NCBI GenBank assembly: GCA_030694465.1
Contig: JAUXYJ010000055.1
Span: 1 to 64,000, forward strand
Length of the DNA stretch: 64,000 bases
Reading direction: 5' to 3'
Source of the DNA: Deltaproteobacteria bacterium
Lineage (GTDB): Bacteria; Myxococcota_A; Polyangia; Polyangiales; Ga0077539
Positions 52,938 through 62,429 of this stretch are shown one piece after another. A model generated the notes under the pieces. That model was not told the origin of the DNA. It saw only the letters and a list, made by a program, of their open reading frames with translations, and did not search any database. Every line of letters begins with the position of its first letter. Within the stretch, counting starts at the first letter, position 1. The translations under genes and the position numbers were made by a program.

Positions 52938-55310
52938 TCAGGGGGTCGCAGGGGTGGGGGAGGCGGCCTGCGGCGCAGCAGGGGCGAGGGGGCCTGGGTT
53001 GGCCACGCCGAGGCGCTGGAGATACGCGATCAGCGCGACGAGCTCTGAGGTCGGTGCTGCCTCGGCGCCCTGCTCGCGGAGATCCGCGACGATCGCGTTG
53101 GCTTGCAAATTTGCATCGCTCTGTGCGCGATCAATCTGCGCCTGCTGGTAGGGGACGCCCACCGTGCGCAGCGCCCGCATCGAGCTGGCGATGTTGGCGA
53201 AGTTCACCGTGTTGCGCGCGAGGTGGCCGTAGGCCGGCATGTTGGACTCGGACGCGATGGCCCGAGGGTTGAGCATGTGGCGGTAGTGCCAGAGGTTGGG
53301 ATACTTGCCGCCGACGCGCGCGAGGTCAGGACCGGTGCGCTTCGAGCCCCACTGAAACGGGTGATCCCAGACCGAGTCCATGATGGTCGAGCGGTCGCCG
53401 TAGCGCTGAGTTTCCCAGCGAAATGGGCGGATCATTTGCGAGTGACACGTGTAGCAGCCCTCGCTGACGTAGATGTCTCGGCCCGCGAGCTCGAGCGGTC
53501 GCAGCGGCGCAGGGGCGCTGGTGACGCGCGGGTCGGTGGGCTTGGTGAGCACCATCGGCACGATCTCGACGACGCCGCCAATGAGCACCCCAAGGGTTGT
53601 AAACGCGGTGAAGACCAGGGGGCGTCCCTCGAGCATTCGGTGCCAGCTCGCGCCGCCAGCGCCACGCGAGACTTGCATCAAGAGCGCAGCAACCACCGCG
53701 ATCCCAAATGCCATGCTGACTGTAAAAACACCGGCCATTCCGTCGACGAAGGCGAGCGTCCCGAGCAGCCCCATGACGACCACGGTCACCAAGACGGGCA
53801 TGCCAAAGACCACTTGGCTCCAGTGCACTTCGGGTGCGTGGTGCTCGACGTAGGTCACCTCGACGGTGGTGTGGACCGCGGCACCGGCGCGCGCGGTCAT
53901 CGCGAGGTTCCAGAGCATCACGCACATGCCGACGAGATAGAGCGTCCCGCCCGTGAGTCGCGCCCAGTACATGAGCTTGATCGCGATGACGGTCTCGAGA
54001 AAATTCGGGTATTGCAGCGCGCCGTTGGAGGTGAGCGCGCGCCACATGAGCCCTTGGGTCACGCCGCTGACCCACATCGAGATCACGTAGAGCAAGATGC
54101 CAAACGTGCCCATGTAGAAGTGTGCGTCCGCGGCCTTGGTCGAGTGCAGCTCTTTGCGGCCGTAGAGCCTGGGAATCAGCCAGTAGAACATCCCGGCGGC
54201 CATGAAGCCGTTCCATCCGAGGGCGCCCGAGTGCACGTGCCCAACGATCCAGTCGGTGTAGTGCGCCAAGCCCGAGACGGCCTTGATCGAGAGCAGCGGA
54301 CCTTCGAACGTGGCCATGCCGTAGAACGTGATCCCGGCTGCAAAAAACTTGAGCACAGGGTCTGTGCGGAGCTTGCCCCACGCGCCACGGAGGGTGAGCA
54401 AGCCGTTGATCATTCCGCCCCACGAGGGCGCCCACAGCGTGAGCGAGAAGATCATCCCGATGGTCTGCGCCCAGTCAGGCAGCGCGGTAAACAGCAGGTG
54501 ATGCGGCCCCGCCCAGATGTACATAAACACCAGGGCCCAGAAGTGAATGATCGAGAGCCGGTAGGAGTACACCGGCCGCTCGGCCGCCTTCGGGACGAAG
54601 TAGTACATGATCCCGAGCACCGGGGTCGTCAGGAAGAACGCGACCGCGTTGTGCCCGTACCACCACTGCACGAGCGCGTCCTGCGCCCCGCCAAACAACG
54701 AGTAGCTCTTGAAGAGACTAATCGGAATCGCCAGCGAATTTACAATGTGAAGCAGCGCGATCGTGATGATCGTCGCGATGTAAAACCACAGGGCGACGTA
54801 GAGATGCTTCTCGCGACGTCGCGCGAGCGTGAGAAAAAAGTTGGCCGCAAACACCACCCAAATCAGCGTGATCGCGATGTCAATCGGCCACTCGAGCTCG
54901 GCGTACTCTTTGGACGTCGTGATGCCCAACGGGAGCGTCACGACCGCGCTCACAATGATCGCTTGCCAGCCCCAAAAGTGGATCTTGGAGAGCATGTCCG
55001 AAGCGAGCCGCGCGCGGGTCAACCGCTGCGTCGAGTAGTAAATCCCCGCGAACATCATGTTGCCCACGAACGCGAAGATCACCGCGTTGGTGTGCAACGG
55101 TCGCAAGCGGCCAAAGGTCGCCCACGACGCAAAGTTCGCCGGAGCCCAGGCCAATTGCAGGGCGATGATGACACCGACGAGCATGCCGATGACGCCCCAG
55201 CCCGTCGAAGCCCAGACGAAATTTCGGACAATGTCGTCGTCGTAGGTGACCTGTTCGGTCTTGACCTCGTCGGTCCCGCCAGGTGGATGAATGACTTTTT
55301 CTGCGCTCAT
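52938..55310 (-). CDS. ccoNO: Fused cbb3 oxidase subunits CcoN and CcoO
   Basis: Residues about 1-500 are CcoN: 12 membrane helices with haem and CuB ligands His73 (PLHTNAVIFAF), WYGHNAVAFFL, AGPHHLLFTALPDW and VGHVHSGALGWNG. Two further helices bridge to CcoO (about 555-790), which has one haem c site (CYTCH near residue 619), RPFRWETQRYGD, and an axial Met in ESNMPAYGHL. A single continuous frame joins them with no stop, so this is a natural fusion rather than two genes. It is the catalytic core of the oxidase, coupled to ccoS by ATGA. Confidence 0.95.
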   Translation of the reverse strand: MSAEKVIHPPGGTDEVKTEQVTYDDDIVRNFVWASTGWGVIGMLVGVIIALQLAWAPANFASWATFGRLRPLHTNAVIFAFVGNMMFAGIYYSTQRLTRARLASDMLSKIHFWGWQAIIVSAVVTLPLGITTSKEYAELEWPIDIAITLIWVVFAANFFLTLARRREKHLYVALWFYIATIITIALLHIVNSLAIPISLFKSYSLFGGAQDALVQWWYGHNAVAFFLTTPVLGIMYYFVPKAAERPVYSYRLSIIHFWALVFMYIWAGPHHLLFTALPDWAQTIGMIFSLTLWAPSWGGMINGLLTLRGAWGKLRTDPVLKFFAAGITFYGMATFEGPLLSIKAVSGLAHYTDWIVGHVHSGALGWNGFMAAGMFYWLIPRLYGRKELHSTKAADAHFYMGTFGILLYVISMWVSGVTQGLMWRALTSNGALQYPNFLETVIAIKLMYWARLTGGTLYLVGMCVMLWNLAMTARAGAAVHTTVEVTYVEHHAPEVHWSQVVFGMPVLVTVVVMGLLGTLAFVDGMAGVFTVSMAFGIAVVAALLMQVSRGAGGASWHRMLEGRPLVFTAFTTLGVLIGGVVEIVPMVLTKPTDPRVTSAPAPLRPLELAGRDIYVSEGCYTCHSQMIRPFRWETQRYGDRSTIMDSVWDHPFQWGSKRTGPDLARVGGKYPNLWHYRHMLNPRAIASESNMPAYGHLARNTVNFANIASSMRALRTVGVPYQQAQIDRAQSDANLQANAIVADLREQGAEAAPTSELVALIAYLQRLGVANPGPLAPAAPQAASPTPATP

Positions 55311-55507
55311 GAAGTGTGCTCCGTCGTGGGAGTCGAGACGGCCGTTGGGATGACAATGGACGCGCCAATGGGCTCGTCCTGGAGAGGGAGAAGTGCGAGG
55401 CGGTCGGAGTGATCTGCTGTGCGTTTTCGCAGGGTGTATGCGAACAGCAACAGCATGCTCACGACGATCATCAGGCTGACAAAGGCCTGCAAAATGACTA
55501 CGTCCAT
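55307..55507 (-). CDS. ccoS: CcoS-like cbb3 oxidase maturation protein
   Basis: The ATG at 55507 gives 66 residues with one N-terminal membrane helix (VVILQAFVSLMIVVSMLLLFAYTL) and a Thr/Asp-rich short tail. CcoS (FixS) is needed to insert cofactors into the oxidase. The helix plus position between ccoI and ccoN fit CcoS, although the tail lacks strong family motifs, so a remnant CcoQ-like gene is the alternative. It overlaps the ccoI 3' end by ten bases. Confidence 0.72.
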   Translation of the reverse strand: MDVVILQAFVSLMIVVSMLLLFAYTLRKRTADHSDRLALLPLQDEPIGASIVIPTAVSTPTTEHTS

Positions 55508-57891
55508 GCGTGGCCTCCGGGGCGAAGCTGCAACCAAGTGGCGAGCAAAAAGAGAAGAGTGCTTGTGGGCATCACGATCGCGCAGAGCAGCGGTGACATC
55601 CGGCCGCTCGTGGCAAGCGCGAGCACCAGCAGGTTGTAGGCCAACGCCGCTGTGAGATTGCGGCGGTGCGTCTTGGCCAACGCGCGACCGCTCTCGAGGG
55701 CAAAACGAATGGGCCTCAGCCCCGCCGTCGTGAAGTAAAAATCAGTGCGCGCGGCCATGAAGGGGCGATCGATGGTGGGCGTTCCGGCGCAGAAAACCTG
55801 CGTCGCAGCGAGCGCGTCGTTCACCCCATCGCCGATGAAGAGCGTGTCTTGGTGGTCGTGTGCTGCGAGCCAGCGCGCTTTGTCCTCGGGGCTGCAGTCG
55901 CCCACAACGCCGATGCGCAGCGCGCGTGGGTCCTGCGCGTCGACGTCACTTGTTGCGCCTAGCGCGCAAGCCGTGCGTGTCACGCGACTGGTTGCGTCGC
56001 CGCTCAAGAGCCAGAGCTCGTAGCCCTGGTCCGCGAGCGCGCGCAGCTCGTGCTGTGCATCAGGACGCAAGGTCTCTTCGGTCGCGAGCTCACACAGCAC
56101 CTGCCCGTTGCGCGCAAACACGAGCGCCTCGGGAGAGGCCGTGAGCGCGCTCTGGGCCTTGGTCTGCACCCACGCGCTCGCCCCCAAGAGGTACTCGTCG
56201 CCGCTGGGTGTGCGCGCAATGAGACCCTTGCCCGCTTGCTCGTGAACGGCAGTATCCTGGTTAAATCGCAGGGTATTTCGCGTTTCTCGGGTGAGCGCGT
56301 CGCGCACGGCCATCGCGCGTGGGTGGCTCGTGCGCGAGACCATGTCTTCGAGCACCGCGCGGTCGGGGGCCGAGAGCGTCGCGAGCACCGTGGGGTTTGC
56401 AAGAGAGAGCGTGCCGGTGGTGATCGTGCCGGTCTTGTCAAACACGATGCGCTTGATGGCGACCGAGCGATCGAGAAAGCCCGCGCTGCGGACAAACAAG
56501 CCCGCGCGCCGGAGGCTCGACTGCGTGATCTCGTACGCGAGCGGGGCCGCGAGCCCAAACGCACACGGACACGTCACCACGAGCACCGCGGTCGCGATCT
56601 CGAGCGCGCGCGTGAGCCCCGCGACATGCCACCACCACGCCAGCGTCACCGTGGCCGCGAGCAAGACACCCGCGACGTACCCACGTGCGAGCCGTTGCCA
56701 CCACGCGGTCGCGCGACCTTGGTCTTCTGCGCGCCCGGTTTGCAAGAGCGCTTGCAGCGGAGAGTGAGCAAAATCGCTCTGAGAACGCACTCGGACCGCG
56801 ACGTCTCCTGCGTTAAAAGCCCCCGCGGGGACGAGCTCGTCTCGCGTGTACGCACGCGGCTCGCTCTCGCCTTGGATCCAGTCGAGCGAGAGGCTCGCAG
56901 AGTCTTCGAGCAAGCGCGCGTCGACGGGGACAGGCTCGCCGGGGGCGACCAGTAGCTCGTCTTCGAACTGGATTTCGCCACACCGAATCATTTCGGTGCG
57001 CTCGCCCTGGATCCGTCGCGCGGGCATGCGCTCGACGCCATCGTCACGCAACAACATGGCGCGATTGCGATGAACCGCGCGCTCTTGCAGCCAACGCCCA
57101 AAGAGCATCAGCGCGATGAAAATCGCGACCGTGTCAAAGTACGACGAGCCGTCGTGACCGCTCAGATGGTGCAACGTCGAGCCCGTGTAGGCCGCCGCGA
57201 TCCCGAGGGCGATCGGGACATCAAGGTGCAAAACACCACACCGAATGGCAGCGATCGCCGAGCGAAAGAACACACTCCCGCCGACGAGGACGCTCGCCGT
57301 GCTCAGTCCCCAAGCGATCCACCGAAAGGCCTGCCATGTGGGCCCTTCGCTGAGCCCAAGATAGAGCGGGAGCGCGAAGATCATCGCGTTCATCGCGAGG
57401 GCGGCGCACACCCCGAGTCGCGCAACAAGCGACGATCGCTCTGCATTTTTAGCGACGTTCTTTGTCGACGGTGCCGCGAATCGGTAGCCCAATCGTGCGC
57501 ACCGAGTGACATAGTCACGCAGCGCAAACCCCGACCCCACGAGCAGCGACACGCGGCCCACACCCACGTTGATCTCAATGCGCTTGGCGTGTGCCTCGCG
57601 ACGAAAGAGCTCTTCGAGGAGCCAGACGCAGGCAGTGCACTGGATCCCCTGCAAATCGAGGACGATCCGAGAGGTCCCAGGGCTGGCTACCAGCTGCGCT
57701 TCAAACGCTTCGAGCCACGCGAGATCACGAGGGCTCTCGACCGCGCGCACAGGCGCGACGGGCTCGGTCCGTAGATCGTAGTAGCGACCCAGCTGATCGT
57801 CCCTGAGCAGCGCCGCGATCGCCGCACAACCGTCGCAACAATAGGGCGCACAGCGCGGGTCCACCGGCTCGCTCATACAGTGCGCGCACAT
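55498..57891 (-). CDS. ccoI: CcoI/FixI P1B-type copper ATPase
   Basis: The ATG at 57891 gives MCAHC at the N-terminus, matching the Cys-rich FixI start; TTG/GTG codons up to 57975 are possible. Motifs are: N-terminal CAHC and CCDGC, an HMA domain with IQCTACVWL, transmembrane CPC (VTCPCAFG), phosphorylated Asp in DKTGT, a Ser-His-Pro motif (SHPRAMAV) and GDGVNDALA. The TGES actuator motif reads QGES. CcoI exports copper for the oxidase CuB site. It is the first gene of the operon; no fixH gene is present. Confidence 0.94.
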   Translation of the reverse strand: MCAHCMSEPVDPRCAPYCCDGCAAIAALLRDDQLGRYYDLRTEPVAPVRAVESPRDLAWLEAFEAQLVASPGTSRIVLDLQGIQCTACVWLLEELFRREAHAKRIEINVGVGRVSLLVGSGFALRDYVTRCARLGYRFAAPSTKNVAKNAERSSLVARLGVCAALAMNAMIFALPLYLGLSEGPTWQAFRWIAWGLSTASVLVGGSVFFRSAIAAIRCGVLHLDVPIALGIAAAYTGSTLHHLSGHDGSSYFDTVAIFIALMLFGRWLQERAVHRNRAMLLRDDGVERMPARRIQGERTEMIRCGEIQFEDELLVAPGEPVPVDARLLEDSASLSLDWIQGESEPRAYTRDELVPAGAFNAGDVAVRVRSQSDFAHSPLQALLQTGRAEDQGRATAWWQRLARGYVAGVLLAATVTLAWWWHVAGLTRALEIATAVLVVTCPCAFGLAAPLAYEITQSSLRRAGLFVRSAGFLDRSVAIKRIVFDKTGTITTGTLSLANPTVLATLSAPDRAVLEDMVSRTSHPRAMAVRDALTRETRNTLRFNQDTAVHEQAGKGLIARTPSGDEYLLGASAWVQTKAQSALTASPEALVFARNGQVLCELATEETLRPDAQHELRALADQGYELWLLSGDATSRVTRTACALGATSDVDAQDPRALRIGVVGDCSPEDKARWLAAHDHQDTLFIGDGVNDALAATQVFCAGTPTIDRPFMAARTDFYFTTAGLRPIRFALESGRALAKTHRRNLTAALAYNLLVLALATSGRMSPLLCAIVMPTSTLLFLLATWLQLRPGGHAWT

Positions 57892-58088
57892 CCGCAACGA
57901 CTGGTGGGAGGCGTCGCGTGAGTGGGTTGTCGGCGAGGGCGAGGTGAGCACGACCGCACGCGCAAGCACAGACAATGCCGTGCGCTAAAATACTGCGAAA
58001 TCCCTGCCGAATGCGTCTTGTACGCCCTCTAGAAACGCAGAACCTGCACCCGCGCTGCACCCCTTGCATCGCGTGCGTGGGTTGCGTC
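57892..58088. other. Intergenic region upstream of the cco operon
   Basis: This 197-base gap should contain the promoter of the cco operon. I looked for an FNR/ANR-type box (TTGAT-N4-ATCAA), expected for a cbb3 oxidase, and found none. No other clear element is present. Confidence 0.4.
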
Positions 58089-58967
58089 TTAAGCCGGCGC
58101 GCGTGCGCTCAGGACGCGCTGGCGGTGGGTGTAGTCGTCGTGAAGCGTCACGTCGCGCAGGCCCGCGTCGCTTGCGAGCTTTGCGATCGCTGGCCCTTGG
58201 CCCAGGCCAAACTCGATCAACAGCGTCCCGCCCGGGACGAGGTGATCGCGCGCTTGCGAGAGCAAGATTTCAATGAGGTCTAGCCCCGAGACGCCACCGT
58301 CGAGGGCAAGGTGTGGCTCATGCGCGCGCACATCGGGCATGAGGGTCTCGATGTCGGCCGTCGGAATGTAGGGCGGATTGCTCACAATGAGGTCGTAGCG
58401 GGCTGCGCCAAGGGGCTCGTAAAGGCTGCCCAACACAAAGCGCACGCGCTCGCTGACGTTGTGTGTTGCGGCGTTGGCTCGCGCGATGGCGATCGCCTCG
58501 GCCGAGAGATCCACCGCGTCGAGGATCACGTCCGGGCGCTCGGCAGCCAGCGTGATCGCGATCGCACCCGAGCCCGTACCTACATCGAGGACCGCGTACG
58601 GAGTCTCGCGCGGCGTGTCGTTGGAGGTGGGCTGGAGCGCGCCGAGGGCAAGCTCGATGAGCACCTCGGTCTCGGGTCGTGGGACCAGCACCGCGGGTGA
58701 GACGGTCATCGTGCGGCCGTAGAACTCGCGCTGACCGACGATGTACGCGACGGGCTCAAACGCGCGACGACGCTCGACCGCGCCGCGCACGAGCGCGAGC
58801 TCGGCGGGTGTCAACGGCTGGTCAAAACGCACGTAAAGATCCACACGACGGAGCTTGAGCACGCTCGCCAAGAGCACCTCGGCGTCGAGCCGCGCCGAGG
58901 GCAGACCTCGCGCTACAAAATCTTGCCGCATCCAATCGAGCACGCGCGCCATCGTCCAGTTCGACAC
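58089..58967 (-). CDS. prmC: Release factor glutamine methyltransferase
   Basis: PrmC/HemK methylates the GGQ glutamine of release factors 1 and 2 (RF1 is encoded at 18.2 kb). The protein has the N-terminal helical domain, the class I SAM fold with VLDVGTGSGAIAITLA, the VPRPETEVLIE segment and the catalytic NPPYIP motif. It is 292 residues, normal for the family. Its stop lies 197 bases before the ccoI start on the same strand. Confidence 0.96.
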   Translation of the reverse strand: MSNWTMARVLDWMRQDFVARGLPSARLDAEVLLASVLKLRRVDLYVRFDQPLTPAELALVRGAVERRRAFEPVAYIVGQREFYGRTMTVSPAVLVPRPETEVLIELALGALQPTSNDTPRETPYAVLDVGTGSGAIAITLAAERPDVILDAVDLSAEAIAIARANAATHNVSERVRFVLGSLYEPLGAARYDLIVSNPPYIPTADIETLMPDVRAHEPHLALDGGVSGLDLIEILLSQARDHLVPGGTLLIEFGLGQGPAIAKLASDAGLRDVTLHDDYTHRQRVLSARAPA

Positions 58968-59158
58968 GGCTCTGCTCTAACGCGCCCAGCCCCATTGTGA
59001 AAGCACGCTGCGATGAGTCCGAGCGCTTCTCGGGTGTCCGCGCGTTGTTTCGCCTTCAACGACGGGCCGAAGACACATACACTGCACGGGTTAGTCGCGC
59101 CGATGGTTTGGTTATTGAGTCCATGGTGCGCGAGCTTTCCGAGCTTTGGTAAGGAGTG

Positions 59159-60328
59159 ATGGACGTGAGTAGCAAGGCAATTGGACGTTCTCGAGTGCAG
59201 GCGCTGTGGCTGGGCACGGGAGTGTTTCTTACCGTCGCGTTGGCGACCTCGGTGTCGTTTGCACAGAGCACGCGGGGAGCTATGCCAGTGCTCGGGCTTC
59301 GCGCCCCCGATGGCGAGGACGAAGCCGCCGCGATGGCGACCTCGAGCCTCCGTCGCTCGGTCACCCAGCAGGGCTACGAAGTCCCCGCAGAGTCCCCCAA
59401 CCTCGAGCAGCTCGTCGCAGCGTTTGGTTGCGATGACTCCGTTCCGATTGAGTGTCTCCGCCAGGTCGCAGACCACATTCACTCCACCCGCTTTGTCTAC
59501 GGCGCCGTCCGTCGCGCGGGCCCTCGTCGCTCGACCGCCCCCGTGCGCCTCGAGGTGTTGGTCTATGACAACGGCACCATCTCTCAGCCGCAACAGACCG
59601 AGCTCCCACGCGCACAAGCCGTGGACCAAGATCGCTGGTCTGGCGCAACGACCCAGATGGTCACGGTCCTGCTGCCCGCCCAGGCCACCACGGGCACGGG
59701 CAATGGCAACGGCAACGTGATCACGCCTCCGCCCGTTGTGGGCCCCCCATCGGCGCCGCTTCCGATCCGTCGCTACATCGGTTTTGGTGCCATGGGCGCG
59801 GGCGTGGTGCTCGGCGTTGTAGGCGCCGTGATGGGTGTGCAGTGGCTTGGGCTCTCGGGCTCGATCGCCGCGGATGCCAGCGCCATCGAGATGCAGGGGA
59901 TGCGCTCGAGCGACCCCGCTACGCTCAACGTTCGCAACTACAACGACATCGGCGTCCGTGGGATGCCCATGGCGGGTGGCGATGCGGTCTGCCGCGAAGT
60001 GAGCAGCGGAAGGACGACCAACCTTGTGTATGCAAACAATCCAAACCGCGAAGTGGGCACAGGCTCTGCAGAGTTTATGTCGGCGCAGGCAGTGTGTGGG
60101 CAAAGCGGCTCGCTGCTCTTGAACGAGGCCCTCTTTTTGGGCATCGGCGCAGGGCTTGTGGCCATCGGCGCCGTCTTGGTGATCACCGATTCGACCGGCT
60201 CGACGCCGCCCCCTGCAGCCGCAGGGACGCAAGCATCGCGTCGACGTGCACCTGCTCGCGGCGCATGGACGATCGCACCCGTGCTTAGCCCCACGACCCA
60301 GGGCGCAGTCCTCCACGCGACGTTCTGA
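59159..60328 (+). CDS. Hypothetical membrane protein with signal peptide
   Basis: The 389-residue product has a signal peptide (LGTGVFLTVALATSVSFAQ), a beta/alpha domain (about 40-185) and a central Gly/Asn/Pro linker. Two membrane segments follow (FGAMGAGVVLGVVGAVMGVQ and LFLGIGAGLVAIGAVLVI) around an extracytoplasmic loop with two Cys, and a basic tail ends it. No family is recognised. AAGGAG at 59151 is only two bases from ATG 59159 but eight bases from GTG 59165, so the GTG may be the true start. Confidence 0.8.
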   Translation: MDVSSKAIGRSRVQALWLGTGVFLTVALATSVSFAQSTRGAMPVLGLRAPDGEDEAAAMATSSLRRSVTQQGYEVPAESPNLEQLVAAFGCDDSVPIECLRQVADHIHSTRFVYGAVRRAGPRRSTAPVRLEVLVYDNGTISQPQQTELPRAQAVDQDRWSGATTQMVTVLLPAQATTGTGNGNGNVITPPPVVGPPSAPLPIRRYIGFGAMGAGVVLGVVGAVMGVQWLGLSGSIAADASAIEMQGMRSSDPATLNVRNYNDIGVRGMPMAGGDAVCREVSSGRTTNLVYANNPNREVGTGSAEFMSAQAVCGQSGSLLLNEALFLGIGAGLVAIGAVLVITDSTGSTPPPAAAGTQASRRRAPARGAWTIAPVLSPTTQGAVLHATF

Positions 60329-60332
60329 TCCC

Positions 60333-60917
60333 GTGCGCGTTATCTCGGGTCGTTGTCGCGGACGCACATTGGTCGCACCTGCTGGGGACAGCACGCGGCC
60401 TACGAGTGACAAGGTCCGCGAGGCTCTGTTTAACGTACTTGCGAATTCGCAGGCCGATCGCGTTTTAGACCTGTTCGCAGGGACCGGCGCGCTCGCCCTC
60501 GAGGCGCTCTCCCGTGGGGCCACAAGCGCGGTGCTCGTAGAGTCCAACGCACAGGCCCTCGTCGCGATCGCGCGCAATGTGGACGCCTGCGGATTGGCCC
60601 AGTCCGCGCGAGTGCTCAGAGACGACGTGCTGCGGGTGCTTCATCGCGGCCCTGATGCGCTGGGAGCTCCCTTTGATCTCGTGCTCGTGGACCCACCTTA
60701 TCGCCAAGGCTTAGAGCTCTCGGTGCTCACCGCGCTCGTACAACGCGGGTGGCTCTGCGAGGGCGCAACCGTGGTGATCGAGCGCGCGACGCAGGACCTC
60801 ATCGCGTGGCCGAGTGAGCTGCTCGCGCGCTTTGAGCAGGCGCCGTACGAGAAGCGCTATGGCGATACAACCCTGGTTTTTTTCTTCGATTTTGCACTCA
60901 CGGAGGCGAGCACATGA
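60333..60917 (+). CDS. rsmD: 16S rRNA (guanine-966-N2) methyltransferase
   Basis: GTG start at 60333 (VRVISGRCRGRTL), five bases after the preceding stop. The 194-residue protein has the RsmD signature: RPTSDKVREALFNVL, the SAM motif DLFAGTGALALEALSRGA and catalytic DPPY (VDPPYRQGL). It methylates G966 of 16S rRNA. Its stop overlaps the start of coaD, a common pairing. Confidence 0.95.
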   Translation: MRVISGRCRGRTLVAPAGDSTRPTSDKVREALFNVLANSQADRVLDLFAGTGALALEALSRGATSAVLVESNAQALVAIARNVDACGLAQSARVLRDDVLRVLHRGPDALGAPFDLVLVDPPYRQGLELSVLTALVQRGWLCEGATVVIERATQDLIAWPSELLARFEQAPYEKRYGDTTLVFFFDFALTEAST

Positions 60918-61411
60918 CACGCATCGCGGTATACCCCGGCACCTTTGACCCTCTGACGTTGGGCCACGTTGACATCATCCGCCGCGCGCTCACGCTCTTT
61001 GATCGGCTCATCGTCGCGGTCGCACACAACGAGCGCAAGCAGCCTTGGTTCTCGCTCCAGGAGCGGATGGACATGGTGCGCACGAGCGTCGATTCACCGG
61101 GGCTCGTGGTCGACACGATCGAAGGTCTGCTCGTGGACTACACAAAGGCCCAAGGCGCGATCGCGATCATCCGTGGCCTGCGCAACGGAGAAGACCTCGC
61201 GTACGAGTCCAACATGACCCTGATGAACCGTCGGCTCGCTCCGTCGATTGACACTGTATTTTTGCTGAGCGATCCCGCACACATGTTTGTGAGCTCGAGC
61301 TTGGTCAAAGAGGTCGCTTCGTTCGGTGGCGCGGTGGATGAGTTTCTCTCGCCGGCCGTCGCGGCGTCCTTGCGAGACCGCGTGGCGCTTAGAAGGCAGC
61401 CCACGAAGTAG
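60914..61411 (+). CDS. coaD: Phosphopantetheine adenylyltransferase
   Basis: CoaD transfers AMP to 4'-phosphopantetheine in coenzyme A synthesis. The 165-residue protein has the nucleotidyltransferase T/HxGH motif (TLGHVDII), AVYPGTFDP at the N-terminus, RGLRNGEDLAYE and the S-S-S-L-V-K motif (FVSSSLVKEV) replacing ISSTxxR. It forms a two-gene unit with rsmD, overlapping by four bases. Confidence 0.97.
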   Translation: MTRIAVYPGTFDPLTLGHVDIIRRALTLFDRLIVAVAHNERKQPWFSLQERMDMVRTSVDSPGLVVDTIEGLLVDYTKAQGAIAIIRGLRNGEDLAYESNMTLMNRRLAPSIDTVFLLSDPAHMFVSSSLVKEVASFGGAVDEFLSPAVAASLRDRVALRRQPTK

Positions 61412-61455
61412 CCCGCTCGCCAAACACGGGTGGGTATTTTCAGCCCACAAGGGGG

Positions 61456-61461
61456 TATACT
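61456..61461 (+). promoter_or_regulatory. Possible -10 element TATACT
   Basis: TATACT lies inside the near-symmetrical GGGGTATACTCCCC about 75 bases before the TPR membrane protein start. No clear -35 sequence accompanies it. Confidence 0.28.
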
Positions 61462-61535
61462 CCCCTGCGATTGTGCAGATGATTCGACCCGTCCCGTGTT
61501 CACTTGTGTCCCGTGTATTCGCTCGCCACGAAGCG

Positions 61536-62429
61536 ATGCGCCGCGCGCTGGCGCTCGGCTTTGTCTTCGCTTCGGCGTGCACGTTTGCTTCTGTCGACGC
61601 GCTCGCGCAGCCGGCGGGCGCAAACGCGAATCTTAGGCCCGGCACCCGCGAGGCGACTCGACGCGCGCAGGAGCTCTTTCAAGAGGGCAGCAACGCATTT
61701 ACGCTCGGCGACTATGGGACCGCAGCGGCGCGCTTCGAAGAGGCCTACACGCTCTCTGCACGCCCACTGCTGCTGTACAATCTCGGACTCACGTACGATC
61801 GACTGCAAATTCCCCAGCAGGCGATCGATGCCTACGAGCGCTTTATTGTGCAGCTCCCCAACAGCCCCGAGCGCCCCGAGGTCGAGGCGCGGTTGCGCGT
61901 GTTGCGCACCGACGCAGACATTGAGCGAGAGCGCGCTACGCCCCGCGATCCGGGATTGGCGCCTCCGGTCGTGACCGAGCGGGTCATCGTGCGAGAGGTG
62001 CGGGCCCCCGCCGAGCGCCCACACACCGCGCGTACGGTCGGGATTGTGTTGGGCTCACTGGCGGTGGCGAGCGCCGGAGTCGCCGCGGCGCTCTACGTGT
62101 TTGCTCAGGGATTTTACGAGTCAAGTCGCCGAGACTGCGGAGACCTCGCCCACGTGGTCAACCCCAACGCGCCGTGGTGCACAAACTTCGTCGTCAACGA
62201 TGTGCAGCTCCGCGCGACGTTGACCAACACGATGCTCTTCTCGTCGATCGCGCTGGCGGTGGGATCTGGAGTCGCGATCGCCGTGGATTTGTCCCAGCCA
62301 AACAGCGCTCCGGCGTCTCCCGTGCGGGCCGATCGTAGGGCGATGTTTGCGCTCCATCCTCGCGTGCGGAGCGCCACGGTGTTGCCCTCGAGCGAAGGCG
62401 TTACGCTGCTCATTGGAGGCACGCTGTGA
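61536..62429 (+). CDS. TPR membrane protein
   Basis: The start at ATG 61536 gives a signal sequence (ALGFVFASACTFASVDALAQ); ATG 61479 is in frame but would lengthen the N-terminus. TPR repeats (about 30-130: AQELFQEGSNAFTLGDYGTA, LYNLGLTYDRLQIPQQAI) precede two membrane helices (VGIVLGSLAVASAGVAAALYV and MLFSSIALAVGSGVAIAV) around a loop with two Cys. The architecture resembles the TPR/PEGA gene at 11.2 kb. Its stop overlaps the GTG start of the next gene. Confidence 0.82.
   Translation: MRRALALGFVFASACTFASVDALAQPAGANANLRPGTREATRRAQELFQEGSNAFTLGDYGTAAARFEEAYTLSARPLLLYNLGLTYDRLQIPQQAIDAYERFIVQLPNSPERPEVEARLRVLRTDADIERERATPRDPGLAPPVVTERVIVREVRAPAERPHTARTVGIVLGSLAVASAGVAAALYVFAQGFYESSRRDCGDLAHVVNPNAPWCTNFVVNDVQLRATLTNTMLFSSIALAVGSGVAIAVDLSQPNSAPASPVRADRRAMFALHPRVRSATVLPSSEGVTLLIGGTL

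Noticed and set aside
57892-58088. FNR/ANR box upstream of the cco operon
   Set aside because: No TTGAT-N4-ATCAA or close variant was found.
58913-60577. Long minus-strand frame of 554 codons
   Set aside because: It is opposite a signal-peptide protein and rsmD, which have better evidence, and it has no domain of its own.
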